DNA of 64,000 bases. Origin: Acidovorax benzenivorans. GTDB lineage: Bacteria; Pseudomonadota; Gammaproteobacteria; Burkholderiales; Burkholderiaceae_C. The notes below the pieces were generated by a model that did no database searches, was not told the origin of the DNA, and worked only from the letters and a program-made list of their open reading frames with translations. Numbering within the stretch: position 1 is the stretch's first letter; each line of letters starts with the position of its first letter. Positions 32,962-41,808 of the stretch are shown here, piece by piece. The position numbers and the translations under genes were made by a program. The stretch is taken from the NCBI RefSeq assembly GCF_028680575.1, contig NZ_JAPCKI010000011.1:1-64000 (forward strand), given 5' to 3'.

Positions 32962-34572
32962 ATGAAGAACGAGCACACCGCCATGCACACCCTCCCTGCA
33001 TTCCTCTCATCCCGCCCCGCCTGCAATGCCCTGATGCTGGCCCTGGCCACCGCCCTCCCCGCCTGGGCCGCCGCAGCGATGCCGGCCGAGCGCATCATCG
33101 CTATGGGCCTGCCGGAGCTGCGCGCCGCGCTGGACAGCGGCGCTCTCACCTCTGCCGAACTCGTGGCCGCCTACCTGCAGCGCATCGAGTCCGTCGACCG
33201 ACCCGCGGGCGGCACCCGGGCGGTGCTGGCCGTCAACGGCGCGGCGCTGGAGCAGGCCCGCGCATGGGATGCACAGCAGCGCGCCCAGCAAGGCGCCGCA
33301 GCGCGCAATGCGCCCCTGGCGGGCATCCCATTCCTAGCCAAGGACAATTTCGACGCCGTGGGCATGCCCAACACCGGCGGCTCGCTGGCGCTGGCGCAGT
33401 CGGTGCCGACCACCAATGCCTTCGTGGTGCAGCGGCTGTTGGACCAGGGGGCCATCCTGCTGGGCAAGACCAACCTGTCGGAGCTGGCCGCGTCCTACGG
33501 CTGGTACGGCTACAGCGCGGTGGGCGGTCAGACGCTCAACCCCTTCAACCCCCTGCGCACGGCCGATGGCTCCAGCAGCGGATCGGCTGCCGCCGTGGCG
33601 GCCAAGCTCGCGCCGTTTGCCCTGGGCACCGACACCACTGGCTCCATCCGAGCACCGGCCAGCGTCACCGGCACGGTGGGCATGCGCGCCACCATGGGCT
33701 TGGTCAGCCGCGCGGGCATCATTCCCATGTCGCTCACGGCCGATGCGGTCGGCGCCATCACGCGCAGCGTGCAGGACCAGGCCATCGTGCTCGACGCTAT
33801 CCAGGGCGAGGACAAGGGCGATGCCTCCACTAAGGGGATGGTGCGCCCGCAGCAGCCGCTGGCCACGGGCCTGGCAACGGCCACGCTGGCCGGCAAGCGC
33901 ATCGCGGTGGTGGAGAACTTCGAAGGCGGCAACCCCGAGGTCGACGCTATGCAGCGCAGCGCCGTGGCCGCCATGGAAAAGGCCGGCGCGCAGATCGTGC
34001 GCATCCGCCTGCCCAAGGTGTACGAGACGCTGCAACCCGCCGTGCTGGGGCCCATCGGGCTGGCAGAGTTCCGCCCGCAGTTCGAGGCCTATCTGGCCGG
34101 ACTGCCCGCGGGCCAGCCGCGCGACCTGCGCGAGTTCATGGTGCGGCTGGAGGCGCTGACCGACAAGGGCCGTCGCGGCATCAACCCCGGGCGCTACAAG
34201 GGCCTGCAAGAAAACCTGGACACCCGCACCACGGACGGGCCCGAATACATCCACCTGCTGAGCGTGGTGGTCCCCACTCTGCGGCGCGAGCTGGGCGAAC
34301 TCATGGCCGCCGGCCGCTATGACGCGCTGTTCTACCCCACGCTGGCCTGCACCGCCCCGGTGGTGCCGGGCAAGGCGGACCCCAGCTTTGTCTGCAAGAC
34401 CTACGCCTACGCGGCCGGCAAGATCTCGCCCACCACGGGATTTCCGGAAATCACAGTCAACGCTGGCACAGCCGCAGGCAACCTGCCTGTGGGCGTGTCA
34501 TTCTTGGGGCGGGCGGGCGACGACGCGAAGGTGTTGGAAATCGCTGCTGCGTTTGAGCGATTGAAGCAGTAG
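32962..34572 (+). CDS. Amidase-signature family hydrolase, probably exported
   Basis: This 536-residue protein has the amidase signature: catalytic-type lysine in FLAKDNFD, the serine-rich DGSSSGSAAAVAA loop and TGSIRAPAS, giving the Ser-cisSer-Lys triad. These enzymes hydrolyse carboxylic amides. Unusually the first about 40 residues form a leader (SRPACNALMLALATALPAWA, then AAAMPAE), so it probably acts in the periplasm, like some other exported amidases. It follows the receptor gene by 11 bases and closes the cluster. The substrate is unknown, and peptide amidase-like activity is possible. Confidence 0.88.
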   Translation: MKNEHTAMHTLPAFLSSRPACNALMLALATALPAWAAAAMPAERIIAMGLPELRAALDSGALTSAELVAAYLQRIESVDRPAGGTRAVLAVNGAALEQARAWDAQQRAQQGAAARNAPLAGIPFLAKDNFDAVGMPNTGGSLALAQSVPTTNAFVVQRLLDQGAILLGKTNLSELAASYGWYGYSAVGGQTLNPFNPLRTADGSSSGSAAAVAAKLAPFALGTDTTGSIRAPASVTGTVGMRATMGLVSRAGIIPMSLTADAVGAITRSVQDQAIVLDAIQGEDKGDASTKGMVRPQQPLATGLATATLAGKRIAVVENFEGGNPEVDAMQRSAVAAMEKAGAQIVRIRLPKVYETLQPAVLGPIGLAEFRPQFEAYLAGLPAGQPRDLREFMVRLEALTDKGRRGINPGRYKGLQENLDTRTTDGPEYIHLLSVVVPTLRRELGELMAAGRYDALFYPTLACTAPVVPGKADPSFVCKTYAYAAGKISPTTGFPEITVNAGTAAGNLPVGVSFLGRAGDDAKVLEIAAAFERLKQ

Positions 34573-34940
34573 AGCGGAAATCTCTTGAATCGGCTTGGGG
34601 CACTCACGTAGAGCCATTCAGCTCTTCTGGTTGAGGTCGTCCCAATCAGCTCTTAACCAGACCGGCCGGGCCTTCGATGATCTCCTTGCTAGTCTCTCTA
34701 GGCAGTATGTCCTGGCCCAGGGTCGATTGATCTAGGGGGAAACACTTCGGATGCTTGCGGCTACGGAAATGAGGCTGAGGAGGTTCTATAGGGTGTCCCG
34801 AGTGTGTATTTGTCGTCCGATCGCGGGCCCGCCCAAGCCCCGCCATCCATGCCACTGTTGGATGGATCCAATTCTGTGCGGGCATGGGTCAAATGGTCAT
34901 CGATTCTTAACATTCGTAGAACCACCCTACGGAGTTTTAG
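34573..34940. other. Intergenic stretch without a recognised gene
   Basis: No convincing coding frame, RNA gene or strong hairpin was found here. The last 60 bases are more A+T-rich and probably carry the promoter of the next receptor gene, whose ribosome binding site (CGGAG) lies about 10 bases before its ATG. Confidence 0.5.
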
Positions 34941-35921
34941 ATGTTCTCCCTGCCCCGCATTTACCGTCCCCGCCTGCTCGCGCTTGCTTGCCTTCTTACG
35001 GGCGCCCAGGCCGCAATGGCCGCATATCCGGAAAAACCAATCCGTTTCATTGTTCCGGCAGCCCCCGGCGGAGGCGCAGACACAACCGTACGGATCGTTG
35101 CCACTGCGCTGTCCCAACGACTGGGACAGCCCATCGTGGTAGACAACAAGCCCGGGGCAGCAGGAGCCATCGGCCTTGACGCCATTGCCAAGGCACCGCC
35201 CGATGGCTACACCATAGGGACCGCCAACCTGTCGAACTTTACCGTCGCGTCCAACGTCTCCAAGACCCTGCCATACAGCCCCACCCGCGATTTCTCCCCC
35301 ATCGCCATGCTGATGACACAGCCCTATTTGCTGGGGGTTACGGCCACGTTGCCCATCAAGTCAGTCAAAGAGCTGGCTGATTACGGCAAAGCCAATCCCA
35401 CGGCACTTTTTTATGGCTCATCGGGCAACGGTTCCGCCCTGCACGTGGTGATGGAGCTGTTTCGCACGAGCATGGGTTTTAGTGCCACCCATGTGCCCTA
35501 TAAGAGCATCGTTGCCGCACAAACTGACCTGATGGGAGGCCAGATCCAGGTGATGGTCGACAACTTCAGCACTATGGCGCCGAACGTCGAGTCAGGTCGT
35601 GTCAGGGCTTTGGCGATTACCGGATCGAAGCGCTCGTCCATGTTTCCCAACGTTCCAACGCTGGCAGAGGCAGGCGTCCCAGCGGCGGAGGCTGTGACCT
35701 GGGCGGGAGTGGTAGGTCCTGCGCGATTGCCAACGGACGTAGTCAACCGTCTCAACAAGGAAATCAATGCGGTGCTGGCAGACCCCAAGGTACGCAAGCA
35801 GTTCGCAGATGTGGCCTCCGATCCAGCTCCCATGACGGTTGCCGAATTCGCCAAGTACATTCAGGCGCAGGACGCCAAATGGAGCGCCGTCATCAAGCAG
35901 GGCAAAATCACGACTGACTGA
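34941..35921 (+). CDS. Bug-family (TctC-type) periplasmic receptor
   Basis: The 326-residue product has a signal peptide (RPRLLALACLLTGAQAAMA) and the Bug motifs KPIRFIVPAAPGGGAD and DNKPGAAGAIG. It stands alone: the gene upstream is 370 bases away and the next gene is on the other strand and convergent. No TctA or TctB permease gene is near. It may work with a shared permease encoded elsewhere or act as a sensor. The ligand cannot be predicted. Confidence 0.9.
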   Translation: MFSLPRIYRPRLLALACLLTGAQAAMAAYPEKPIRFIVPAAPGGGADTTVRIVATALSQRLGQPIVVDNKPGAAGAIGLDAIAKAPPDGYTIGTANLSNFTVASNVSKTLPYSPTRDFSPIAMLMTQPYLLGVTATLPIKSVKELADYGKANPTALFYGSSGNGSALHVVMELFRTSMGFSATHVPYKSIVAAQTDLMGGQIQVMVDNFSTMAPNVESGRVRALAITGSKRSSMFPNVPTLAEAGVPAAEAVTWAGVVGPARLPTDVVNRLNKEINAVLADPKVRKQFADVASDPAPMTVAEFAKYIQAQDAKWSAVIKQGKITTD

Positions 35922-35955
35922 TTCGCTCCCCCACGGGCAGCCCCTGCGCTGCCTC

Positions 35956-36714
35956 TCAGGGTGGCAACAGAAAGTTAACCCCAAGAGCCGCGCAGGCACG
36001 CTCGCACAATGCTACGACAGGAGGCCAGCCTCCTGTCAAAATTTCGTCTGGAGACAGACATAGAGTCAGCGCAGCGATGCGACCATTTTCTAAGGCTGGT
36101 CGCATTGCCCCGAACAAGGCATCGACATAGGCATCCGAAAGCATCTGAATGGTAGCGTCGTCATGAGTCCTGCAAAAGAAATAGTCCAGATCCACGTTGA
36201 CGATCCAAGGATCATCACCTTCCTGCAGCCACCAAGCGGTATCGCTTATCAAGTCCTCAGCTCCCGGCTCCTGCCACAAACAAGCCACAGGGCGACGAGG
36301 CTCATCACCGATTCGATGAGTTGCGCATAGAACTCGTTTCAGGAGAGGCCCGGATCGTTCAAGAAACAACGCCATGTAGGTGTCCCAGCGAATAAGGTAG
36401 GCGTCAATATCCTGGCGTTTAAGCGCTAAGTAGTCCTCGATCGACATACCTCCAAGCGGCGGGCACTGCGGCTCCCATATCTCGAAATCGGAATAGAGAG
36501 TGTCATAGTGAGCGTCGATGTGGAGCAACCTGAGAGCTCGCTCTTGCTCAATATGCCGCAGCCAGCACCAGAGAGCGGCACGATGGTTGTCCATGACGTA
36601 CAACGGCACATTGTCCGACTGCCACAGAAAATTCTGGTTCACAGGACCTGAGTTGTGTCGACCCAGGAACGGCACCAACCATTGCCCAGGCGCTGGCTTC
36701 GCACTTCCGTTCAT
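35956..36714 (-). CDS. UPF0489-family protein
   Basis: This 252-residue protein has LLHIDAHYD (about residue 62) and NVDLDYFF (about residue 172), two acidic-histidine motifs that mark the UPF0489 family, related in pattern to metal-binding arginase/histone-deacetylase folds. The function of the family is unknown. The start at 36714 overlaps the stop of the upstream gene (ATGA), so the two are translationally coupled. A longer in-frame start would reach 57 bases into that gene. Confidence 0.75.
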   Translation of the reverse strand: MNGSAKPAPGQWLVPFLGRHNSGPVNQNFLWQSDNVPLYVMDNHRAALWCWLRHIEQERALRLLHIDAHYDTLYSDFEIWEPQCPPLGGMSIEDYLALKRQDIDAYLIRWDTYMALFLERSGPLLKRVLCATHRIGDEPRRPVACLWQEPGAEDLISDTAWWLQEGDDPWIVNVDLDYFFCRTHDDATIQMLSDAYVDALFGAMRPALENGRIAALTLCLSPDEILTGGWPPVVALCERACAALGVNFLLPP

Positions 36715-37541
36715 TGCGCACACAGAGGCATAACATCCTGCTCGAAGATCTGCAGCGCGCTGCGATTGCACGGCTTGTAGCCAGTGATACCTTCGAGTTG
36801 TTCCACCGTCCCACCGACAGCAACCATGACGTACCTTAGCGAAGTGCCGTCATGATGGATCTGACGGGGAGGCAGCCGGCTGATCAGTTGCAGCATATCG
36901 GGGCACTCCGCCGCCAAAAAGCCGTGAAACGTTTCACCTGCCCGTCGAATCTGAACCTGTACGGACGGACTGATCAGGTCCTCGGGGTACCAGCCACACG
37001 AATCCCATTGATCTGCCAGCACGATGGCAGGCAGCAATGCGGCTACCCCGCCAGGATAGGGTTGGTGCTTCGCGGTCACGTCAATCACACCGAATGGCGG
37101 AGCCACCACGACGGCGTGGGGGGCAACGAACTCGCGGGTATCAAGCGCCCAAAAATAACGTGGGTTTAGACCGCTGGATGCAGGGAACTCGACCGTAAGG
37201 GTCGCCTTGGCCACGTAGTTCCATACTCCCAGTCGATCCAGCATTCTTCCCAACATGCCGGATGCATCGACGCATGCGCCCAAGCGCCCGTCCTTGGCAA
37301 CTGCTGCTTCCACGGCTGCAGCGGCAATCCCAATCTTGCGAGCTGCGTCGGTCAGGTAGTCGGCACTGTACTCACGAGCCTCAACATACTGTGCATACAA
37401 CTCCATCAGCTCGGGGTGGGAGGCTTCCGCTGAGAGAAATGCCGGATGGTCACAGAACCCAGGACCTTCATCTGGAATGTCGAGCCTTGCGAACACCTGT
37501 CGAAGGCGCTTCGCTGCTTGAGGATTGGATAGTCTCCACAC
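36711..37541 (-). CDS. Unknown protein with a possible Cys-His-Asp triad
   Basis: I do not recognise this 276-residue protein. It contains DGRLGACVDASGMLGRML (Cys near residue 89), APHAVVVAPPFGVIDVT (His near 141, Asp near 153), in the order and rough spacing of transglutaminase-like and arylamine N-acetyltransferase-like cysteine enzymes. No leader or membrane segment is seen. It is the first gene of a coupled pair with the UPF0489 gene. An enzymatic role on an amide or ester is a reasonable guess and no more. Confidence 0.5.
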   Translation of the reverse strand: MWRLSNPQAAKRLRQVFARLDIPDEGPGFCDHPAFLSAEASHPELMELYAQYVEAREYSADYLTDAARKIGIAAAAVEAAVAKDGRLGACVDASGMLGRMLDRLGVWNYVAKATLTVEFPASSGLNPRYFWALDTREFVAPHAVVVAPPFGVIDVTAKHQPYPGGVAALLPAIVLADQWDSCGWYPEDLISPSVQVQIRRAGETFHGFLAAECPDMLQLISRLPPRQIHHDGTSLRYVMVAVGGTVEQLEGITGYKPCNRSALQIFEQDVMPLCAQ

Positions 37542-37787
37542 TTGTGCGCTTTCTAGTGGTTACTTGGGAATAGGTTTCGTGGTCGCCGTGAGGCACGAAC
37601 AATTAGAGGCAAGGCAGTTCTAGGCTCTGTGATGACCAGCTTTGTCCTGGGTCGGCCGGTTGAGTTTCACTTTGGCCATGACGTCATCGACAACGCGCAT
37701 TTCATGAAAGTGCTGATGTTCTTTCTCTGGCCACTGAGCATGCTGAATCTCTTGATGAGACTGAGTGTGAACAAAGTCTTCTTAACA

Positions 37788-38963
37788 TTAGGGCAAGTTC
37801 AGCTGCAGCACCAACGGACAGTGATCCGAGGCAGCAAAGGCTCTTCCAGCGAACTTGGCTAACTCGACTTCCCGTGTCCGAGCTCCACGGTTTGCGGCCG
37901 CAAGGCCTTGAGATAGCGCAATGTGGTCCAAGCCTTCATTTCTTGCGCAGGCGGTCGATCTTGGTTCACGGAACATGAGGGTCAGCTCCGAATTCGTGGG
38001 ATCCCCATCATTGACTTCCGGCCAAAGAAGTCTGACCTGCTCAGAGTCGACCGGGATTCCAGTGGCACTTGAACTACCGGCTCTTGCATTTCCAGCCTTG
38101 CGACGATTGAGTTCGAGGTCCAGCTTGCGATTGAAGTCCCCTAGCAGGATCAGATGCGCTCCATCAATCGATTCGCGTTCAATCAGACGCTCAAGTGGCC
38201 CAATTTGTTTGCGCAGCGTTGGGCAATTGGTATTTTCGGTGCTATCAAGGTAGGCACCTCTGAAATCGAAATTCGCGTCTCCTGCCGGACTTGCACAACC
38301 GGATTTCAAGTGCACATTGGCCACGCGTATTTTATGTCCTGCAGGCCCAACCAAGCTCGCAATCAAAGCGGGTCTGGTGAAATGCCCGGCGTTTCGCATA
38401 TCTTCCACCGCCAGTGCAAAGTCAGTTTCGCATGATGCCATGGTAAGAACATTTTTACGCACGGCTATGACAAGGCGTTGGACTTCAGGACTTGCCACAT
38501 CACGATCATTCGATGTACAAAAGCTGTATTCATCGTGGGCTCGGCCCAGAGCCGCTCGGGCTGCGGCTTCACCAGATATTTCTTGAAATCCGAGTACATC
38601 AGGATTTGCAGAGCGCAAAGTTTGTTCGAGTGCAAGGCGCTTCGCATCCCAGTAGTGGGCTGTAGGCGAAAAAACTGCGCGCGGAATTGGGCTAACTCCA
38701 GAGGAGTGGTACTCGGTATAGGCATTGCATGGTGGCAGTCCGCTTGAGACTGGCCGGCATTGCGCGTCACTACGGGGGTCGCACCAACTGCGTTCAGGTT
38801 CCGAGCATTGAGCCACCACCTGCTTGAATTCAGGATCGCTGATCCACCAGCCGACATTGAAAGTGGCTACATTGATGCGCGTTGGTTGCGCCGAAAGCCA
38901 TGCCGGTGCTGTAGCCAGCATTGCAAAGACGGCAAATCGATAACAATTCAAAAATCGCTTCAT
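37788..38963 (-). CDS. Secreted endonuclease/exonuclease/phosphatase family protein
   Basis: This 391-residue protein has a signal peptide (residues about 1-25, FAVFAMLATAPAWLSAQ) and the EEP (DNase I-like) motifs: NVATFNVGWW, GFQEISG with the metal-binding Glu, NVHLKSG, LLGDFNRK with the Asp-x-Asn pair, and the terminal ASDHCPLVL with the catalytic His. It is complete and probably active in the periplasm or outside the cell on nucleic acid or phosphoesters. Several paired cysteines suggest disulfides, in keeping with export. The neighbouring genes do not point to a pathway. Confidence 0.85.
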   Translation of the reverse strand: MKRFLNCYRFAVFAMLATAPAWLSAQPTRINVATFNVGWWISDPEFKQVVAQCSEPERSWCDPRSDAQCRPVSSGLPPCNAYTEYHSSGVSPIPRAVFSPTAHYWDAKRLALEQTLRSANPDVLGFQEISGEAAARAALGRAHDEYSFCTSNDRDVASPEVQRLVIAVRKNVLTMASCETDFALAVEDMRNAGHFTRPALIASLVGPAGHKIRVANVHLKSGCASPAGDANFDFRGAYLDSTENTNCPTLRKQIGPLERLIERESIDGAHLILLGDFNRKLDLELNRRKAGNARAGSSSATGIPVDSEQVRLLWPEVNDGDPTNSELTLMFREPRSTACARNEGLDHIALSQGLAAANRGARTREVELAKFAGRAFAASDHCPLVLQLNLP

Positions 38964-39003
38964 CTTGAGCTTTCTGACAATTGATTTTTACTGGCGGCCT
39001 CGA

Positions 39004-39879
39004 TCACTTGTTTGCAGATGCCTGAATCAACTTCGGCCCGGCTAAGCCAATCAGCTGCTCTGCAGTCTCCACGTGCTGGAAGTGCTGCTCAACTTCATTC
39101 GGCCTGACCGTGCCTCGCTTCGCCATGTCTTCCAAACGTGCATAGAAAGAGTCCCAGTGAGGTGTTTTTGGTCCCAGCAGATAGACGGGAATCGGACCTA
39201 GCTGACCGCTTTTGATGGATTCCAGAATTTGGAAAATTTCCCATTCAGTGCCCGAACCACCAGGTGCCAGGACAACCGCTGTCGAGTGTAGAAACATGGC
39301 GTATTCGCGTATGCCCACGCTTGAGAAAATCAGCCCATCAGTGATTATTTTCTGTTTCGTCCCATCCACCGCACTGTAGGTGGCAAAGGCTTTCTCTGGC
39401 TGGCCGCCATGATCGCGTGAATCACCGTAGTAGGTTGTGTAGCCAATACTGGAGCCGCCTGCATTGACGGCCCCACGGGCCGCGGCCTCCATCAACCCCG
39501 TGCCTCCGCCTGTAAGTACGGGCCATTGCCTGCCGTACTTTTCCGTCCATCCCTTGGCGAATTTGTAAACCTCCCTGTAGAGGGCATCGTTTGCGGCCTT
39601 GATGGAAGGATCTGCTTGAGAGTTCGATTCTCGAATTCGGCTGCTACCGTAGATCGCAACGAACCCGCGAGGATGTTTTTCGGCTTTGAACTTCGCGGCG
39701 CAGCGCAGGTCGCGCGCCAACTCCTCTGCAGTCAAACGATCATCAGGTCCTCTGTAGGGTCCTGTGTAGCTGGCATTTTCGACGGTACTGGCACACCCAT
39801 CAGAGAGCTGTGTGGTCGACGCGCAGCCGGCTAGCAGCACGGCAGATGTCAATAGGACCCATTTTCGTGAATCGTTCAT
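39004..39879 (-). CDS. LOG-family protein with a lipoprotein signal
   Basis: This 291-residue protein has the LOG (lysine decarboxylase-like) signature: GGGTGLMEAAARGA (about residue 125) and PGGSGTEWE (about residue 205), the nucleotide-binding loops of cytokinin-activating phosphoribohydrolases. Oddly it begins with a lipoprotein leader (WVLLTSAVLLAGC, lipobox LAGC, Cys19), so it would be anchored in the envelope, whereas LOG enzymes are cytoplasmic. The start at 39879 has GGGAGGA upstream. It may hydrolyse a nucleotide or related glycoside in the periplasm. Confidence 0.82.
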   Translation of the reverse strand: MNDSRKWVLLTSAVLLAGCASTTQLSDGCASTVENASYTGPYRGPDDRLTAEELARDLRCAAKFKAEKHPRGFVAIYGSSRIRESNSQADPSIKAANDALYREVYKFAKGWTEKYGRQWPVLTGGGTGLMEAAARGAVNAGGSSIGYTTYYGDSRDHGGQPEKAFATYSAVDGTKQKIITDGLIFSSVGIREYAMFLHSTAVVLAPGGSGTEWEIFQILESIKSGQLGPIPVYLLGPKTPHWDSFYARLEDMAKRGTVRPNEVEQHFQHVETAEQLIGLAGPKLIQASANK

Positions 39880-40189
39880 ATGCCAAGTCCTCCCGAGTTT
39901 TGCAGCATTTAGCCTGCGATGAAATCGCAAGTAAAAGAATTTCTGCGCAAGCTGCGTATTTCGAACCCGTTGGGCACACAGGCCGATTCACGTAGACACT
40001 CAGGTCGGCTGGAGCTGGTCACCGGTTTCGGCGGTCCTGGACACAGGCGCTCACATCCGAAAAACTAGGAGATTGACCGACCCGCTCGCCAGCCAAGCGC
40101 GCGTCGGCGTCAAGCAACATTGGGGGGAACATGCTGTATCAGCTGCGCACTGGACATGCCATATGCGAATAAGGCCCAGAAAGCCAAAA

Positions 40190-40205
40190 GCCTCCTTGCG
40201 GAGGC
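40190..40205 (-). terminator. Hairpin resembling a terminator, minus strand
   Basis: GCCTCC at 40190-40195 pairs with GGAGGC at 40200-40205 around TTGC. On the minus strand the stem is followed by TTTTGGCTTT. It could end transcription of the opine operon about 400 bases downstream of its last gene. Confidence 0.5.
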
Positions 40206-40329
40206 CTTCATCTCTGTATACCGGGGCGCCCTTGCGGGTGGGCCTGTCGGCGCATCGGCGCGGACTATACCCTCTCGGCGAATAAACGGCAACTGCCCCC
40301 TAAGATCCGATAGCCTCCTGCGGCGCGCA

Positions 40330-40618
40330 TTAGGTCGGCCCGACACAGGTGGCCACTTCCCTAGGGACTACAAAGCTTTCGAGGTTACCGCCGAGCTCTC
40401 TGTCCACCGCCCATTTGGTCCCACACCCTGTGCCTCGTTCAGCGATTCCATCGACCAGTTCCACCTGGACAGCGAGCCGCCAACCCGTGTCAGGGATTCT
40501 TGAATTCGTTGTCGTCAGAGTCCATCAAGCGGTCGATATCCTCGGGTGGGGCCCATGGAGCTTGCAGTAGGAGATCATCAGGCCCTGAGGCCCGCGATAA
40601 ATCATCAACAGTAACCAT
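40330..40618 (-). pseudogene. Possible frameshifted small gene
   Basis: Two minus-strand frames look protein-like by composition. The first runs from an ATG at 40618, overlapping the end of the dehydrogenase gene, for 42 codons (rich in DD and PED motifs) to a stop at 40490. The second continues from that region in another frame (GWRLAVQVELVDGIAERG) to a stop at 40330. I recognise no family. One frameshift would join them, or the first may be a coupled small gene. The remaining DNA from 39880 to 40329 shows only the hairpin described separately. Confidence 0.3.
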
Positions 40619-41678
40619 CGCGCGCGAGTCGGCGCAATGCCTCAACGCCTAACTGCTCCAGATCCAGCCCGACGAGAAGGTCGTTCTCCTTCGTGAAATC
40701 GCGCCCGTAGGCAGCGCATAGTAGCGCCACACCGGCCTCGTGCAGACGTGTCTCGACGCCGGCAGCCCGGCCCAGTCGCACCGTGGGCACCAGACCAAAA
40801 GGCACATCTTCAAGCACATAGCGGCTTTCAGCGGTTGTCGGCCCCATCACACCCAGGCCTTGACGATAGCGCTCTTGGTTCATCTGTGCCACGCTTGCCT
40901 GCGACAACTGGTAGGACTGAGCGATGTGCTCCTGCACAGACTTCACCTGAACTCCCAATGCCCCGGCGATGGCCAGACGCTCCGCGTCCAGCGACTCGAT
41001 CAGCCTGCCCACGGCAGGTGTCACGTTTTCGGCTTGGTTCCACGCCTGCGCATGCTCCATGCGTGTCAGGTTGAGCAGCGCGATCGCCAGATGGTTCTGC
41101 GGATTGACATTGCCCAGGGAGACAGTGAGCAGGCCGTCGCGCCGCGTAAACCGATCACCGAATAGCTCGGTACATAGTTGGTGGCCAGCTTCCCCGCTAC
41201 GGGCCGGCAGCGTCGCCATATCAACCCGGCTGCGGATGGTGCCCACATGCACGGCGGTTGAACTGCGCTGCCGAGCGGTGCAGACAGTGCTGGCCAGCGC
41301 GATGATGGGTGCGGAAATACCGCGGCTGGACAATTGTCGATTCAGGTACAAGGCGCCGAACGACAGATGCGAGCTGATGATGAGGGGCAGCCCCGGCCGC
41401 ACGTGAGGCACGCATGTGTCGAAGGCGAATCGATGCCCGGTGGCGGGTAGTGCAAAGACCACAACCTGAGCCCATGCCATGGCCTGCGCGCAAGACGGCG
41501 CCACGTGCGGCGCGAAGCTACCGCTGATGGCTCCCGTGGCGGTCAGCGTGCGGCCGCCGCCTAGTTCCTGAGTGCGCTGGCCTGAGGGAGACCAGAGCAT
41601 GGCCTCATGGCCTGCCGCTTCCAGCAGGGCTGCCATGCCGAAGGCGATGGCACCTGCCCCTACGATACTGACTCGCAT
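40605..41678 (-). CDS. Octopine/opine dehydrogenase family protein
   Basis: This 357-residue protein has an N-terminal NAD(P)-binding fold (VSIVGAGAIAFGMAALLEAA) and the C-terminal octopine-dehydrogenase domain, with NPQNHLAIALLNLTRMEHAQ and SRYVLEDVPFGLVPTVRLG, the latter holding substrate-contacting residues of the family. Such enzymes join or split an amino acid and a 2-oxoacid through a secondary amine. It is the last gene of an operon with three oxidase subunits, 130 bases after the DAO gene. Together they suggest catabolism of an opine-like compound. Ketopantoate reductase is the main look-alike, but the C-terminal domain argues against it. Confidence 0.85.
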   Translation of the reverse strand: MRVSIVGAGAIAFGMAALLEAAGHEAMLWSPSGQRTQELGGGRTLTATGAISGSFAPHVAPSCAQAMAWAQVVVFALPATGHRFAFDTCVPHVRPGLPLIISSHLSFGALYLNRQLSSRGISAPIIALASTVCTARQRSSTAVHVGTIRSRVDMATLPARSGEAGHQLCTELFGDRFTRRDGLLTVSLGNVNPQNHLAIALLNLTRMEHAQAWNQAENVTPAVGRLIESLDAERLAIAGALGVQVKSVQEHIAQSYQLSQASVAQMNQERYRQGLGVMGPTTAESRYVLEDVPFGLVPTVRLGRAAGVETRLHEAGVALLCAAYGRDFTKENDLLVGLDLEQLGVEALRRLARDGYC

Positions 41679-41808
41679 GGCAATCGTTTCCTTTTCAGGT
41701 TAAGTAAAAGACAGTTGAACGCGGGGCGGCATTCAGCGCCCGCGGTTACGGCAGACCGGCCACTCGTGAGGCCTGCCGGTGTAAAGAAAAATCAGCGCTG
41801 GTCAGCGC

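Noticed and set aside
37629-37862. Plus-strand 77-codon frame with a hydrophobic stretch
   Set aside because: It runs into the 3' end of the convergent phosphoesterase gene, lacks a clear ribosome binding site and matches nothing; a small membrane protein cannot be ruled out.
40200-40290. GC-rich stretch considered as a tRNA gene
   Set aside because: No cloverleaf, no T-arm sequence GGTTCRA and no matching acceptor stem could be found.
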